This document shows positions 33,429 through 43,689 of a stretch of 64,000 nucleotides of DNA, piece by piece. Position 1 is the first letter of the stretch. The number at the start of each line of letters is the position of its first letter. Source of the stretch: CAVQRC01 sp963715045. GTDB lineage: Bacteria > Planctomycetota > Planctomycetia > Pirellulales > Lacipirellulaceae. The position numbers and the translations under genes are program-made. The notes below the pieces were generated by a model. The model was not told the origin of the DNA. It saw nothing but the letters and a program-made list of their open reading frames with translations, and searched no databases. The DNA is taken from the NCBI GenBank assembly GCA_963715045.1, contig CAVQRC010000001.1, forward strand, positions 304,105 to 368,104. Reading direction: 5' to 3'.

Positions 33429-35873
33429 ATGATGCAGATCCTCACGCCGCCGTCCGGCCGCCCCGATATCTCGCTGGTACTTCCTGCGCTCAACGAAGCC
33501 GAGGCCATCGAAGGAGTGATTGCCGAAGCCGACGCCGCGTTGCGGGAGTTGGTACAACGGTACGAGATCATTGTCGTGGACGACGGCAGCGAAGACGGGA
33601 CCGCGCTACGCGTCGAACAGATCGCGGCGACTAATCCGGCCGTGAAGTTGCTGCGGCACGACACGAATCGAGGATACGGCGCGGCCTTGCGGTCGGGGTT
33701 TGCTATTGCCGAAGGCGATCGTGTCGTGTTCACCGATGCCGACAGTCAGTTCGATCTTCGCGAACTCGATCGCTTCCTCCTGCTTTCGCAGCGATACCAG
33801 GTCGTGTGCGGATATCGGATCGATCGTCAGGACTCCCCGCTGCGTTGCTTCTATTCGCGGGTGTACAACACCCTGGTGCGGGCTTTGTTGCGGACGGGCG
33901 TTCGCGACGTGGACTGTGCGCTGAAGATGTTCCACCGAGAGACGCTCGACACATTGAGGATCGGTACCGACGGGTTCCTGGTGAACGCGGAACTGCTGAC
34001 CCAGGCGCGGCAGCAGGAGTTATCGGTCGTCGAAGTCGGGGTCACGCATCGGCCACGAATTGCGGGAGAGAGTACGGTCTCGATCTGGCACATTCCGGCT
34101 GTGCTCACGTGCCTGCTGCGGTACTGGTGGAATCAGGTGCAGTTTCCGGGCGCCGACCCCAGGCAGGAGGTCTCGGCGGCAGGTCGTGATCACGATCCGG
34201 GTGTTCGGCGGCTGGTGGGGTGGGGGCAACTCCTGTTGATTTCCCTCGCGGCATGCCTTCTTCTGACCGGCCTGGCATATCCGCTGATCGATCATGACGA
34301 AACGCGGTACGCGGAAATCCCCCGCGAAATGGTGGTGAGCGGCGACTGGATCGTGCCCCAGCTCAACTTCGAGCCCTACTTCGACAAGCCTCCGTTGTTC
34401 TACTGGCTGACCGCGGCGAGTTATTCGCTGTTTGGCGTGTCGGAATGGGCCGCCCGACTGGTCCCCGCTGGCAGCGGAATCGCGATGCTGATCGCGACGA
34501 TGTGGTTCGGCACCCGCAACTTCGGGCGGCGAACCGGACTGCTCGCGGCCACGGCGCTGCTGTTCTCGGTCGGGTTTCTCGGAGCCAGTCGCATCCTGGT
34601 CATCGACGGCCTGTTCGCGATGCTGACCACCCTCTCGCTATTCGCCGCCTACGAAGCCATCCGGGGTCCGAATCTGCGTCTGGGCTGGTGGTTGGCCGCC
34701 TGCGTCGCCTGTGGCCTGGCCTTTCTCGCCAAAGGCCCGATCGCGGTCGTTCTACTGGTCCCTCCGGTATTCGTCTTCGCATGGCTGACGGAAGACGTTT
34801 CCCGGCCGCGGTGGAGGCACTGGCTGGCACTGGGCCTGGTCGTGGCCGCCATCGCGATGCCCTGGTTCGCGGCTGTCTCCGCCCGGCACCCTCGATTCAT
34901 CGTCGAGTTCTTGTACACGCACCACATCGCCCGCTTCGCAGGTGCGTTCCACGAACAGCCGTTCTGGTATTTTCTGCCGATCCTGCTCGTGGGGTGTCAT
35001 CCGTGGTCCTTCTTGCTGGTTCCTCTCACGGGCTTTGTGGTCAGCCCTTCCGCAGCTGCTCGTCGCCGCCGAAACCGTCCCCTCGCCCTGATGTTGCTTT
35101 CCGCCGCATGGTGCATCACTTTCTTCTCGCTTTCGCGATGCAAGTTGCCGCCGTACGTTCTGCCCGCCGGGCCTCCACTGGCCTTGTTCGTCGGGCACTA
35201 TCTCGAGGTCGTGCTGTTCTCCGCCGAGAGAAGTCCGCTCCTCAACCTGGCCCGAAATCTGGCGCCCCGGTTGGCGGTCGCCACGACCTGTCTGGTCGGC
35301 GTCGGCTTTGCCGTGTTCTCGTTGCATGCGGAGCTTGGTTCGACCGGATTCGCCTGGGCTGCGATTGCCGTGTGGCTGGTCCTCCTGATCGCCTGCTTGC
35401 TCACCATGGTCGCCCATACCCAGGCCCGGGTCGGGTGGGCCCTCTGTATCGGCACGGGGTTGCTCCTGGCCAGCCTGGTGCTGCATCGTGATCTCCCACA
35501 GTTTGCCAGCACGCGAAGCGTGTTCGGGACAGGCACGGATTGGTTGGTGGATCTTCCCGATCATCGCCAATTGCCTGTTGCCACGATCGTTCATGAATGG
35601 TCCGGGATCCCCTTCGGATTGGGTCGCAATGACGTGCGGAACTTCAAGAACCTCGACTCGTCTGCACTGCGAGAATTCGCGGCCGGCCACAGCCGGATGC
35701 TGATCGTGATCCGCAAGGACCACGATCCGAGCTTTCTGCTCGATTACCTGCCGGAGCAGACGAAGGTCGAGACCGTTGGCCAGCGGGGTCGGGCCCGGTT
35801 GGTACTCGCGACTCTCGCGGAGCAGCCGCCGAACGTGGCTCGCGTGGGCAGCCCCGAAACCGATCTTCGCTGA
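33429..35873 (+). CDS. Fusion of GT2 polyprenyl-phosphate glycosyltransferase and GT83 (ArnT/PMT-like) transferase
   Basis: An 814-aa protein. Residues 1-240 are a GT2 domain like dolichol-phosphate mannose synthase (LVLPALNEAEAI, DDGS at 51-54, DADSQ at 103-107). Residues from about 265 are a multi-helix PMT/ArnT-like transferase (PLIDHDETRYAEIPREMV, the family's acidic first loop, then FDKPPLFYWL). GT2 enzymes make the lipid-phosphate sugar that ArnT-like enzymes use, so synthase and transferase appear joined. Target and sugar are unknown. The alternative reading as a frame-joined pair is unlikely because the linker is in frame and reads well. Confidence 0.88.
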   Translation: MMQILTPPSGRPDISLVLPALNEAEAIEGVIAEADAALRELVQRYEIIVVDDGSEDGTALRVEQIAATNPAVKLLRHDTNRGYGAALRSGFAIAEGDRVVFTDADSQFDLRELDRFLLLSQRYQVVCGYRIDRQDSPLRCFYSRVYNTLVRALLRTGVRDVDCALKMFHRETLDTLRIGTDGFLVNAELLTQARQQELSVVEVGVTHRPRIAGESTVSIWHIPAVLTCLLRYWWNQVQFPGADPRQEVSAAGRDHDPGVRRLVGWGQLLLISLAACLLLTGLAYPLIDHDETRYAEIPREMVVSGDWIVPQLNFEPYFDKPPLFYWLTAASYSLFGVSEWAARLVPAGSGIAMLIATMWFGTRNFGRRTGLLAATALLFSVGFLGASRILVIDGLFAMLTTLSLFAAYEAIRGPNLRLGWWLAACVACGLAFLAKGPIAVVLLVPPVFVFAWLTEDVSRPRWRHWLALGLVVAAIAMPWFAAVSARHPRFIVEFLYTHHIARFAGAFHEQPFWYFLPILLVGCHPWSFLLVPLTGFVVSPSAAARRRRNRPLALMLLSAAWCITFFSLSRCKLPPYVLPAGPPLALFVGHYLEVVLFSAERSPLLNLARNLAPRLAVATTCLVGVGFAVFSLHAELGSTGFAWAAIAVWLVLLIACLLTMVAHTQARVGWALCIGTGLLLASLVLHRDLPQFASTRSVFGTGTDWLVDLPDHRQLPVATIVHEWSGIPFGLGRNDVRNFKNLDSSALREFAAGHSRMLIVIRKDHDPSFLLDYLPEQTKVETVGQRGRARLVLATLAEQPPNVARVGSPETDLR

Positions 35874-35977
35874 CCCCTGCGAGTTTGACTGCCGTCCGTC
35901 CGGCCGCCCACGGTGCGACCGATCGCGCCAGCCGTCTGGAGATGTTTTCACGACAATTCGCGAGGAACCATTGCCCG

Positions 35978-37054
35978 ATGGGTGCCAGGAGGATGAGCGA
36001 CGCAGACTTGGGCCGCGGTTTCGCCGCCTGGGGATGGTGCCTGGTCGCGATCCTGGCCGGAGGGTGCGCGACCGTCTCGACACCCACGACGACGCCCGCA
36101 ACAGGAATTGTGCCGACGTCCGAAACAGAAACCGCGCCGGAAGTCGACCGCCCCGCATCGCTGGAAGTTGATGCAACTCGTCCGTTGGCCGTCAGGCGGC
36201 TACCGCCGACCACCTCGGCCACGCCTTCGATCACGGAGTGTCTGGCGATCGACGTGGCCGGCTCCGCTTCCCCGGCAGCGTGGTCGGCGGTGATCGACGC
36301 GGGGCCGGAACCAGGTCCCTTCACCTTCGGGGAGCGGAGATCGCTGGGGACGCGACTCCGCGAGGACCAGCGAAATTTCTACGCGGTGGATTCGCTCTTG
36401 CTGCTGGGTACGGGCCTTGCCGTGGGTAGCACGATGGCCAATACGTCGATCGATGAGAGGCTTCACCAGCGATTTCAGAAAAACATCCTTGGCGCACGGT
36501 CTGACGATTGGTTCGAATCGCTTCACGCCAGCAAGGAATTGGGGAACGGTTACTACATCCTGCCGTTGTTCGCGACCGGTTGGGCCGCGGGGGAACTGTA
36601 TCCGGATTCGCCGGCCGCCCAACTCGCCGGAACCTGGGGCAGCCGTTCGCTACGCGGCTTCGTGGTTGGTGCGCCGCCCTTGTATGGTCTGCAGCTACTG
36701 ACCGGTGGCTCGCGTCCGGATGAAGTGGGTGACGGGAGTTCCCATTGGCAACCGTTTGCCGACAACAATGGCATCAGCGGCCACAGTTTCATGGGCGCGA
36801 TGCCGTTTATCACGGCTGCCAAGATGACCGAATCGACGGGTCTGAAAGCGACGCTCTACACCGCATCGCTGATCGCGCCCCTTTCGCGTGTCAACGACAG
36901 TGCCCATTATCCGTCGCAAGTTGCACTCGGGTGGTGGACGGCCTGGCTTGCTGCCAGCGCGGTGGCGACCACCGACGACGTGGGCACTCCGCTGCGCTTT
37001 GCCCCGTTCATGTTCGGCGACAGCACCGGTGTGATGGGTGAACTTCGCTACTGA
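35978..37054 (+). CDS. PAP2-like lipoprotein with altered phosphatase motifs
   Basis: Lipobox LAGGC near residue 30, a Thr/Pro-rich spacer, then a PAP2/vanadium-haloperoxidase-like core. The SGHSF motif is present. Motif 1 reads QxxxxxxRP instead of KxxxxxxRP. Motif 3 reads SRVNDSAHYPSQ, keeping SR and His but with Gln in place of Asp. It may be a divergent or catalytically impaired phosphatase acting on lipid phosphates, perhaps tied to the adjacent polyprenyl-phosphate sugar fusion (inference). The ATG at 35978 is preceded by GAGGAA. A TTG further up (35885) is also in frame. Confidence 0.75.
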   Translation: MGARRMSDADLGRGFAAWGWCLVAILAGGCATVSTPTTTPATGIVPTSETETAPEVDRPASLEVDATRPLAVRRLPPTTSATPSITECLAIDVAGSASPAAWSAVIDAGPEPGPFTFGERRSLGTRLREDQRNFYAVDSLLLLGTGLAVGSTMANTSIDERLHQRFQKNILGARSDDWFESLHASKELGNGYYILPLFATGWAAGELYPDSPAAQLAGTWGSRSLRGFVVGAPPLYGLQLLTGGSRPDEVGDGSSHWQPFADNNGISGHSFMGAMPFITAAKMTESTGLKATLYTASLIAPLSRVNDSAHYPSQVALGWWTAWLAASAVATTDDVGTPLRFAPFMFGDSTGVMGELRY

Positions 37055-37296
37055 ATGGAATCCGCGAATTCGCGGCCCGGCCCCGAGACCTGGACGTCTC
37101 ACCAGGTCGCCGCACTCCGAAGCGGGCGGAGCCATCTTCTGACGGCACTCCCGCTGCTTGCCGCGACACGGATTCGCGTTGAAAGACAGGAAGACAGGAA
37201 TCGGACCTCACCAGCCGAAGGGGAGGACCGTGAGGGTCGATCCTCTCACGGTTGTGCCTCCCCCCGCTCCCGACATAATTATGGATTGTCAGCTTT

Positions 37297-37332
37297 CCCG
37301 ACCCCTGACCCCCGACCCCTGACCCCTCACCC
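37297..37332. repeat. Short tandem repeat, CGACCCC/TGACCCC heptamers
   Basis: Five heptamers ending at the permease start codon, with no Shine-Dalgarno. The sequence is nearly identical to the array before the partner ATPase gene. Confidence 0.92.
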
Positions 37333-38118
37333 ATGCCCGCACCCGCCCTGCCGGTTATCTCCACGCTCGCCTGGCGGGAACTGGTTCGTTTCTTTCGCCA
37401 GCGGAACCGCGTGTTCGGGGCGCTGGGTCAGCCGATTATCTTCTGGTTGTTGTTCAGCGAGGGTCTGAAGCGGAGCGATCTCGACTACGCCCATTTCTTC
37501 CCCGGCACGATCGTGATGATCCTCCTGTTCACCGCAATATTCGCCACGATCTCGATCATCGAGGATCGACGGGAGGGCTTTCTGCAGTCGGTCCTCGTTG
37601 CACCCGTCGCCCGTTGGGCGATGGTGCTCGGCAAGGTGCTCGGCGGGGCTGCCATCGCGGTCGTCCAGGGAGTCCTGTTTCTCGCGCTGGGACTCGCCAC
37701 GCTGAATATCGACGCATCCCCGCTGGATATCGTTCAGGCCGTCGCCCTGATGAGCGTGATCTCGATTGCCCTGACCGCGCTCGGCTTTACACTTGCCTGG
37801 AGGATGGACTCGACCCAGGGCTTCCACGCCATCATGAGCGTGTTCCTGTTGCCGATGTGGCTGCTCTCGGGAGCCTTCTTTCCGCAGGGGGCCGAGGGAA
37901 GACTCGGCTGGATCGTGGCCGTCAATCCGCTGACGTATGGCGTGGCCGGATTGCGACAGCTCTTCCATGTTGAGGAGACGGCTGCCGTGGCCACGACGAC
38001 GGTCGCCACGCCGCCGACCCTCGCCTTTTGCTGGCTGGTCTCACTCGGGTTCGCGGCCTTGATGCTCGCCGCGGCCTGGCGAATCGCCAACACCCGTTCG
38101 ACTGGAGACTTACTGTGA
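37333..38118 (+). CDS. ABC-2 type transporter permease
   Basis: A 261-aa, six-helix permease of the ABC-2 family: RELVRFFRQRNRVFGALGQPIIFW, EDRREGFLQSVLVAP (coupling helix) and the LLPMWLLSGAFFPQ box typical of DrrB-like permeases. It overlaps the SCO1 gene by 1 nt (TGATG). The expected ATPase is at 29669, separated by the DUF1559/BlaI/GT/PAP2 block. Confidence 0.92.
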   Translation: MPAPALPVISTLAWRELVRFFRQRNRVFGALGQPIIFWLLFSEGLKRSDLDYAHFFPGTIVMILLFTAIFATISIIEDRREGFLQSVLVAPVARWAMVLGKVLGGAAIAVVQGVLFLALGLATLNIDASPLDIVQAVALMSVISIALTALGFTLAWRMDSTQGFHAIMSVFLLPMWLLSGAFFPQGAEGRLGWIVAVNPLTYGVAGLRQLFHVEETAAVATTTVATPPTLAFCWLVSLGFAALMLAAAWRIANTRSTGDLL

Positions 38119-38864
38119 TGCGTTCGTCCATTCCCTACTGGCTCGCCTTGATGCTCGTCGTGGGGGCCATCTATGCCGGATTCAAATGGTGGCAAGTCCA
38201 GCAGTCCAGACAACAACGGCAACTTGCCCTGATCGCCGCCGCCGATGCTCCCCAGCTCACGTCCTTCGAACTCGTCGAGCGGAGTGGTGAGCCGTTTCGT
38301 TCCGACGATTATCTCGGTCGCGTGTGGGTCGGTTCGTTCTTCTTCACAACCTGCCCCGGCACCTGTGCGAAGCTCAACCGCAACATCCAGCAGTTGCAGG
38401 AAGATCCGGAACTTGCCGACGTCATCTGGGTCAGCATTACGGTCGACCCGGCAACGGACGATCTGGAAGCCCTCCGCAAGTATGCCGACGCGTTTTCCGC
38501 CGAGCCGGACCGCTGGCTGTTCTGTCGCGGTGAACTCGACTACGTGAAGCGTATCGGCGCCGACATCTTCAGACAGTCGGTCACCTTTCAGGGGCACAGC
38601 GATTACGGCATCTTGATCGATCGGGAGGGTCGCATGCGGGGCGCGTTCAACATCAACGACCCGGCTCAGAAAAAAGTTCTCAAGCAAGAGCTTCTCAAGG
38701 TACTCGCAGAAAACGCAACCGAGACCACGCCCGCCGCTGAAGAGAATCCGCCGGCCGCGAGTGAGGTTCGCGAGTCAGCCGAGGACGCTGGCGACCCGCC
38801 GGCCGGGGGAGGAAGCAGTTCGGCCCGCCTCGCGATAGCTCCTCGGATCCGGGCAGAAAGCTAA
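38118..38864 (+). CDS. SCO1/SenC copper chaperone
   Basis: Thioredoxin-fold copper protein for CuA assembly. N-terminal anchor helix (about 7-25), CPGTC (Cys79, Cys83) and His159 (FQGHSDYG) form the copper site. The C-terminal 40 residues are Ala/Pro/Glu-rich. It is 248 aa and translationally coupled to the ABC permease, supporting a link between that transporter and oxidase biogenesis. Confidence 0.94.
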   Translation: MRSSIPYWLALMLVVGAIYAGFKWWQVQQSRQQRQLALIAAADAPQLTSFELVERSGEPFRSDDYLGRVWVGSFFFTTCPGTCAKLNRNIQQLQEDPELADVIWVSITVDPATDDLEALRKYADAFSAEPDRWLFCRGELDYVKRIGADIFRQSVTFQGHSDYGILIDREGRMRGAFNINDPAQKKVLKQELLKVLAENATETTPAAEENPPAASEVRESAEDAGDPPAGGGSSSARLAIAPRIRAES

Positions 38865-38873
38865 AGTGCCTCA

Positions 38874-38944
38874 AAGTCGTTGCCGATCATGCCTTCAACA
38901 CCTCGTTTCCCGACCGTGCGAAGCCTGACACCGGGTTCTGAATC
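38874..38944 (+). repeat. Dispersed ~70-bp intergenic repeat, copy 4
   Basis: AAGTCGTTGCCGATCATGCC, then CGTTTCCCGACCGTGCGAAG, then ACACCGGGTTCTGAA. It contains the only ATG codons (38889 and nearby) available to start the DUF420 frame. Confidence 0.7.
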
Positions 38945-39545
38945 AACCGTTAGAGGGTCCGCCGAAACGCACCTTCCTGCCAGGACCCCGCCGCTGCTTG
39001 ATCCGCAGGAAACACTTGCCGTCACCGATGCTCAGTCGATCTTACCTCCGAGGCCTTCGTTGTTCGTCCTTGCCGCTCATCCGCTGGTCCACCTCAATGC
39101 GACACTCAACACCGTCGCCACGGTGCTGCTGCTGTGCGGCTGGTGGCTGATCCGCCAGCGCCGCGAACTGGCACATCGCCGGGCGATGCTGGCGGCGTTC
39201 GGAGTCTCCATCGCCTTTCTCGTCTCCTATGTTTGCTACCACGCGATGGAGGGAAGTGTCCCCTTCCCGGGGACGGGCGCAGTACGAGGGATTTATTTCA
39301 CGATCCTCATCTCACACGTCATTCTCGCCGCCGTGGTGCCGTTTCTGGCGGTCATCACTATCGTGCTCGGTCTGAAGGCGTTCGCCAAACCGGCCGATCC
39401 CCGCTCTGCCGAGGCCGTTGTAACGGCCCGTCGGCGACATCGTCGATGGGCCCGCTGGACGTTTCCGATCTGGCTCTACGTCTCCGTGACCGGCGTCGTG
39501 GTGTACGTCATGCTGTATCACCTCTACTCCCCGCCGGGGCAATGA
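38889..39545 (+). CDS. DUF420 (YozB-like) membrane protein
   Basis: Four-helix membrane protein of the DUF420 family, often found beside SCO1 and oxidase genes: HPLVHLNATLNTVATVLLLCGWWLI, YVCYHAMEGSVPFPGTG, ILISHVILAAVVPFLAVITI, FPIWLYVSVTGVVVYVMLYH. Histidines in the helices could bind haem or copper. The first 60 residues are not family-like and lie in a dispersed repeat copy. The true start may be downstream at a non-ATG codon, or the insertion has extended the protein. Confidence 0.85.
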   Translation: MPSTPRFPTVRSLTPGSESTVRGSAETHLPARTPPLLDPQETLAVTDAQSILPPRPSLFVLAAHPLVHLNATLNTVATVLLLCGWWLIRQRRELAHRRAMLAAFGVSIAFLVSYVCYHAMEGSVPFPGTGAVRGIYFTILISHVILAAVVPFLAVITIVLGLKAFAKPADPRSAEAVVTARRRHRRWARWTFPIWLYVSVTGVVVYVMLYHLYSPPGQ

Positions 39546-39548
39546 GGT

Positions 39549-39914
39549 ATGATTTTGCGGGTCATCGATCTTCCGAAGAACGGATCATCCATCGTGGGAA
39601 CGCGCAATAAAACCCGAATCCTGATTTGTCTGGTCGTTCTGCTGTTTGTCGCCTCCACGGCCAGTGCCTGTCCGACTTGTAAGCAGGCGCTCGCCCAGAA
39701 CGACGAGAGCCAGCAGGCGATCGTTTCGGGCTACTTCTATAGCATCCTGTTCATGATGTCGATGCCCTTCGTGATTGTCGGGACGTTCGGGAGCATGGCC
39801 TGGTTTGCCATTCGCCGCGGACACGCCGAGCAGGCCTCAGGAGCGCTCGACGCAAATGGTCCCAGCAGTTTCGACTCGAGCAGTGAAATCCGGCCCGGCT
39901 CGGACGACCAGTAA
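39549..39914 (+). CDS. Small exported/membrane protein with CPTC motif
   Basis: Signal sequence (RILICLVVLLFVASTASA) followed immediately by CPTCKQALAQ, then one further helix (SILFMMSMPFVIVGTFGSMAWFAI) and a polar tail. A GTG at 39594 would give a cleaner signal peptide than the ATG at 39549. I recall this small family beside DUF420/SCO1 in planctomycete oxidase clusters. A metal- or thiol-handling role of the CxxC pair is plausible but unproven. Confidence 0.7.
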   Translation: MILRVIDLPKNGSSIVGTRNKTRILICLVVLLFVASTASACPTCKQALAQNDESQQAIVSGYFYSILFMMSMPFVIVGTFGSMAWFAIRRGHAEQASGALDANGPSSFDSSSEIRPGSDDQ

Positions 39915-39927
39915 CAAGCTTCCGAGC

Positions 39928-40098
39928 ATGCAAGCCATCGGCCGACTGCTGCAAGTCCTGGGTCTGGGGCTGCCGTTGCTGGCAATCTTCGCCCAACTGT
40001 CGAAGAAGATTTCCGTCGGCGAAATGCTCGCTTTTCTCGTTGCGGCGATGTGCCTGTTCTGGATTGGAAACCTCCTGGGCGGTGGTCGGGGGGCGTAA
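39928..40098 (+). CDS. 56-aa membrane microprotein
   Basis: Starts MQAIGRLLQVLGLGLPLLAI and has two short helices separated by SKKISVGEM; it ends GNLLGGGRGA. This pattern (GRxLQ, GLxxPL, MLxFLVAAMCLFxIG) looks like a conserved planctomycete small protein. It is 13 bp after the CPTC protein. No Shine-Dalgarno is evident. The function is unknown. Confidence 0.6.
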   Translation: MQAIGRLLQVLGLGLPLLAIFAQLSKKISVGEMLAFLVAAMCLFWIGNLLGGGRGA

Positions 40099-42502
40099 TC
40101 GCATTCCGCGCAGCAGGTCACCAGGATTCCTATGCCCGCTTCCCATTCAAGATCGCTATCGCCGAGGATCGAGGTTTTGCGGACCCTGCGGTTTGGCCCC
40201 CGGTTTGCAGCATGGTGCACGCTCTGCACAGTCTTGTTGGCCTCCGCTGGCGTTGAAGCACAGTTCGTCGCGCCGCGGACTCTCGATCTGGCACCGGCGA
40301 ATCTTCCCGTTGTCGGTCAACAAATCGCGGGTGATTTCGCCCAGGCTCGTGAGCTGATTGCGAATCGACACTGGGAAGAGGCCGTCGCCGTGTTGCGACG
40401 ACTGATGGAAACGCCCCAGGAAGGAGTTGTTAGTGTCGCCGCGAGTGGCGTGGCCGCGAATGAGGGACCGCGGTTCGTCTCGGTCCTCCACGAAGCTCGG
40501 ATGCAGCTCGCCACGTTGCCCGCTGAAGGTCTGGCGATCTACCGTCGGCAGGTAGATCCCCTCGCCGAAGCCTGGTACGGGCAAGCCCAGCAAACACGCG
40601 ATCCTGAACTTCTCGAACGAATCGTCGCCGAGATGTTCTGCAGTTCGTGGGGCGATGAAGCGCTGCTGATGTTGGGCGACATCGCGATCGAGGCCGGTCA
40701 ATACGAGGTCGCCCGACGCCACCTGGAGCGTCTCGCCCCGCAGTTCCGCGGACCGGGCGGGAGGCCGCTGTGGATTGCGTTTCGCGATGTCGATTTCGAC
40801 CACCACGAAGCCGAGATTCTCGAGACGCACTTGACGCGGTCCGGCCCCACGCAGTGGCTCGCCTATCCCGATACGAACCTGCCGCTCGCCGATGTCCTTG
40901 CCCGACTCGCCCTGGTGTCGATCCGCGAACTGCACCTCGCTCGGGCCCGCGTCGAAGTGACCGTGCTGCGGCATTGGTTTCCCGGGGCCCAGGGGCGGCT
41001 CGGAGGCCGCCAGATCGATCTGGCGGCCGTGCTGGACGAGCAGATCGAGGCCGCCAGGAGCTGGCCGACGCCGGAGTTCGGATCCGATTGGCCGACGTTC
41101 GGCGGAGCGTCCCAGCGGACCCGGGTGACCGGGGGTGAAATCGAAGTACAGGGTTCCCTATGGAGCCATCCCATCGAGATTCGAGATCAAGGTCCGAACT
41201 TGACGACCGGGATGGTCTACGGGCTGCAATCGCGGGAGTCCACGACCGTTCGTCCGTCACCCGGTTTTCATCCGGTCGTTGCTGGCGACCTCCTTCTCTA
41301 CAGTGATCGCGACCAGGTCTTCGCTCATCGCCTGGATACGGCCGACCCGGCGTTCGGCGACGAGGCCGTCGTCTTTCGTCCGCGGCAGCAACTGCCCAAC
41401 CCACACCGCAAGACGCAGGAACTTCGCGTCGGAATTCCGCGGTACACGCTGACCGTCCACAACGACCTCCTGCTGGCACATGTTGGCGACCCGCGACAAG
41501 CAGACGATCCGCGGACCAGTAAGGCATCCGGGGAACTTCTCGTCGGACTTGATCTCAGCCGAGAGGCAGCCTTGCGTTTCTCGATCGCACCCGAAGACCG
41601 ACGCTGGGCGTTCGAGGGTGCACCCGTCTGTGACGGAGATTACCTCTACGTCGCCATGCGGAGGTTCGACGTCGGCTCGCAGGCGCACGTAGCCTGTTAC
41701 GATCTGCAGACCCGCACGCGGCAGTGGATGACCAAGGTCTGTTCGGCCGGCGAGGCTTTGCCCGTCGGTCGGCAACCGGTCTGCAACAATCTCCTGACGC
41801 TCTCCGGCGACACGATCTTCTACAACACGAATCTGGGTGCCGTTGCCGCGATCGCGGCAGGCAACGGACAGATTAACTGGCTTTCTCGGTACGATCGCTC
41901 GATTGGCGGCACGCTCGCGGCCTCTCGAATCGACGGGGATGTCAATCCGTGTATTGCGACTCACGGCCTGGTGTTTGCCGCGCCGCACGACAGTACGTTC
42001 ATTTACGCCTTCGACGCGACGACGGGACTGCTGCATTGGAAGACCGACTTACCTCGGGATGCGTCGCAGTTGCTGGGCGTGGTTGGGAACAACCTCGTGG
42101 CAACCGGCGATCGAGTGTGGTTGATCGACATCCGCAGCGGGGCCGCTGTCACTTGGCCCTGGCCCGAAGGCAATACGGCGATCCGAAGTGGCGGCCGTGG
42201 CGCCATCCTCGGGACGCACGTGTACTGGCCCACTCGGCAGGGCGAGTTGCTGGTTTTCGACGCCGCGATCGATCGCGAAAGTGAACGAGAACTGCGACCG
42301 TTACAGCGAATCGATCTGAAGCAAATGGGTATTCCTCCAGGGAATGTAGTGATCGCCGGTACGACGATCACGATTGCCAGTGGCCGCCAGATCCATGCGA
42401 TCGGTAACCAGATGGTCGCGAAACAAGAGCGTGATGATCGGGCTGCCGCAAAGCAACCCGCTTCCGGGCCACCGGGAGAGCAATCCGGGCTCCTTGGACA
42501 AC

Positions 42503-43532
<1,030 letters not shown>

Positions 43533-43540
<8 letters not shown>

Positions 43541-43636
43541 GGACTAATGACGAATGACTAAGGAATACCGAAATCCGGGGAGAATGACTAAGGACTAATC
43601 ACGAATGACTAAGGAATACCGAAATCCGAATGACTA
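43533..43636. repeat. 51-bp tandem repeat, two copies plus partial
   Basis: Unit begins ATGACTAAGGACTAATGACG and contains AAGGAATACCGAAATCCG. Copy 1 starts at 43533, copy 2 at 43584, and a partial third at about 43628. It overlaps the MoxR stop codon. A related single inverted copy is at 29565-29609. Confidence 0.88.
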
Positions 43637-43653
43637 ACCCCCGATCCTCCTGG

Positions 43654-43688
43654 CGATCCCTGACCCCCGACCCCTGATCCCTGATCCC
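43654..43688. repeat. Short tandem repeat, TGACCCC/TGATCCC heptamers
   Basis: Four to five C-rich heptamers ending 1 nt before the DUF58 start codon. No Shine-Dalgarno. Confidence 0.9.
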
Positions 43689-43689
43689 A

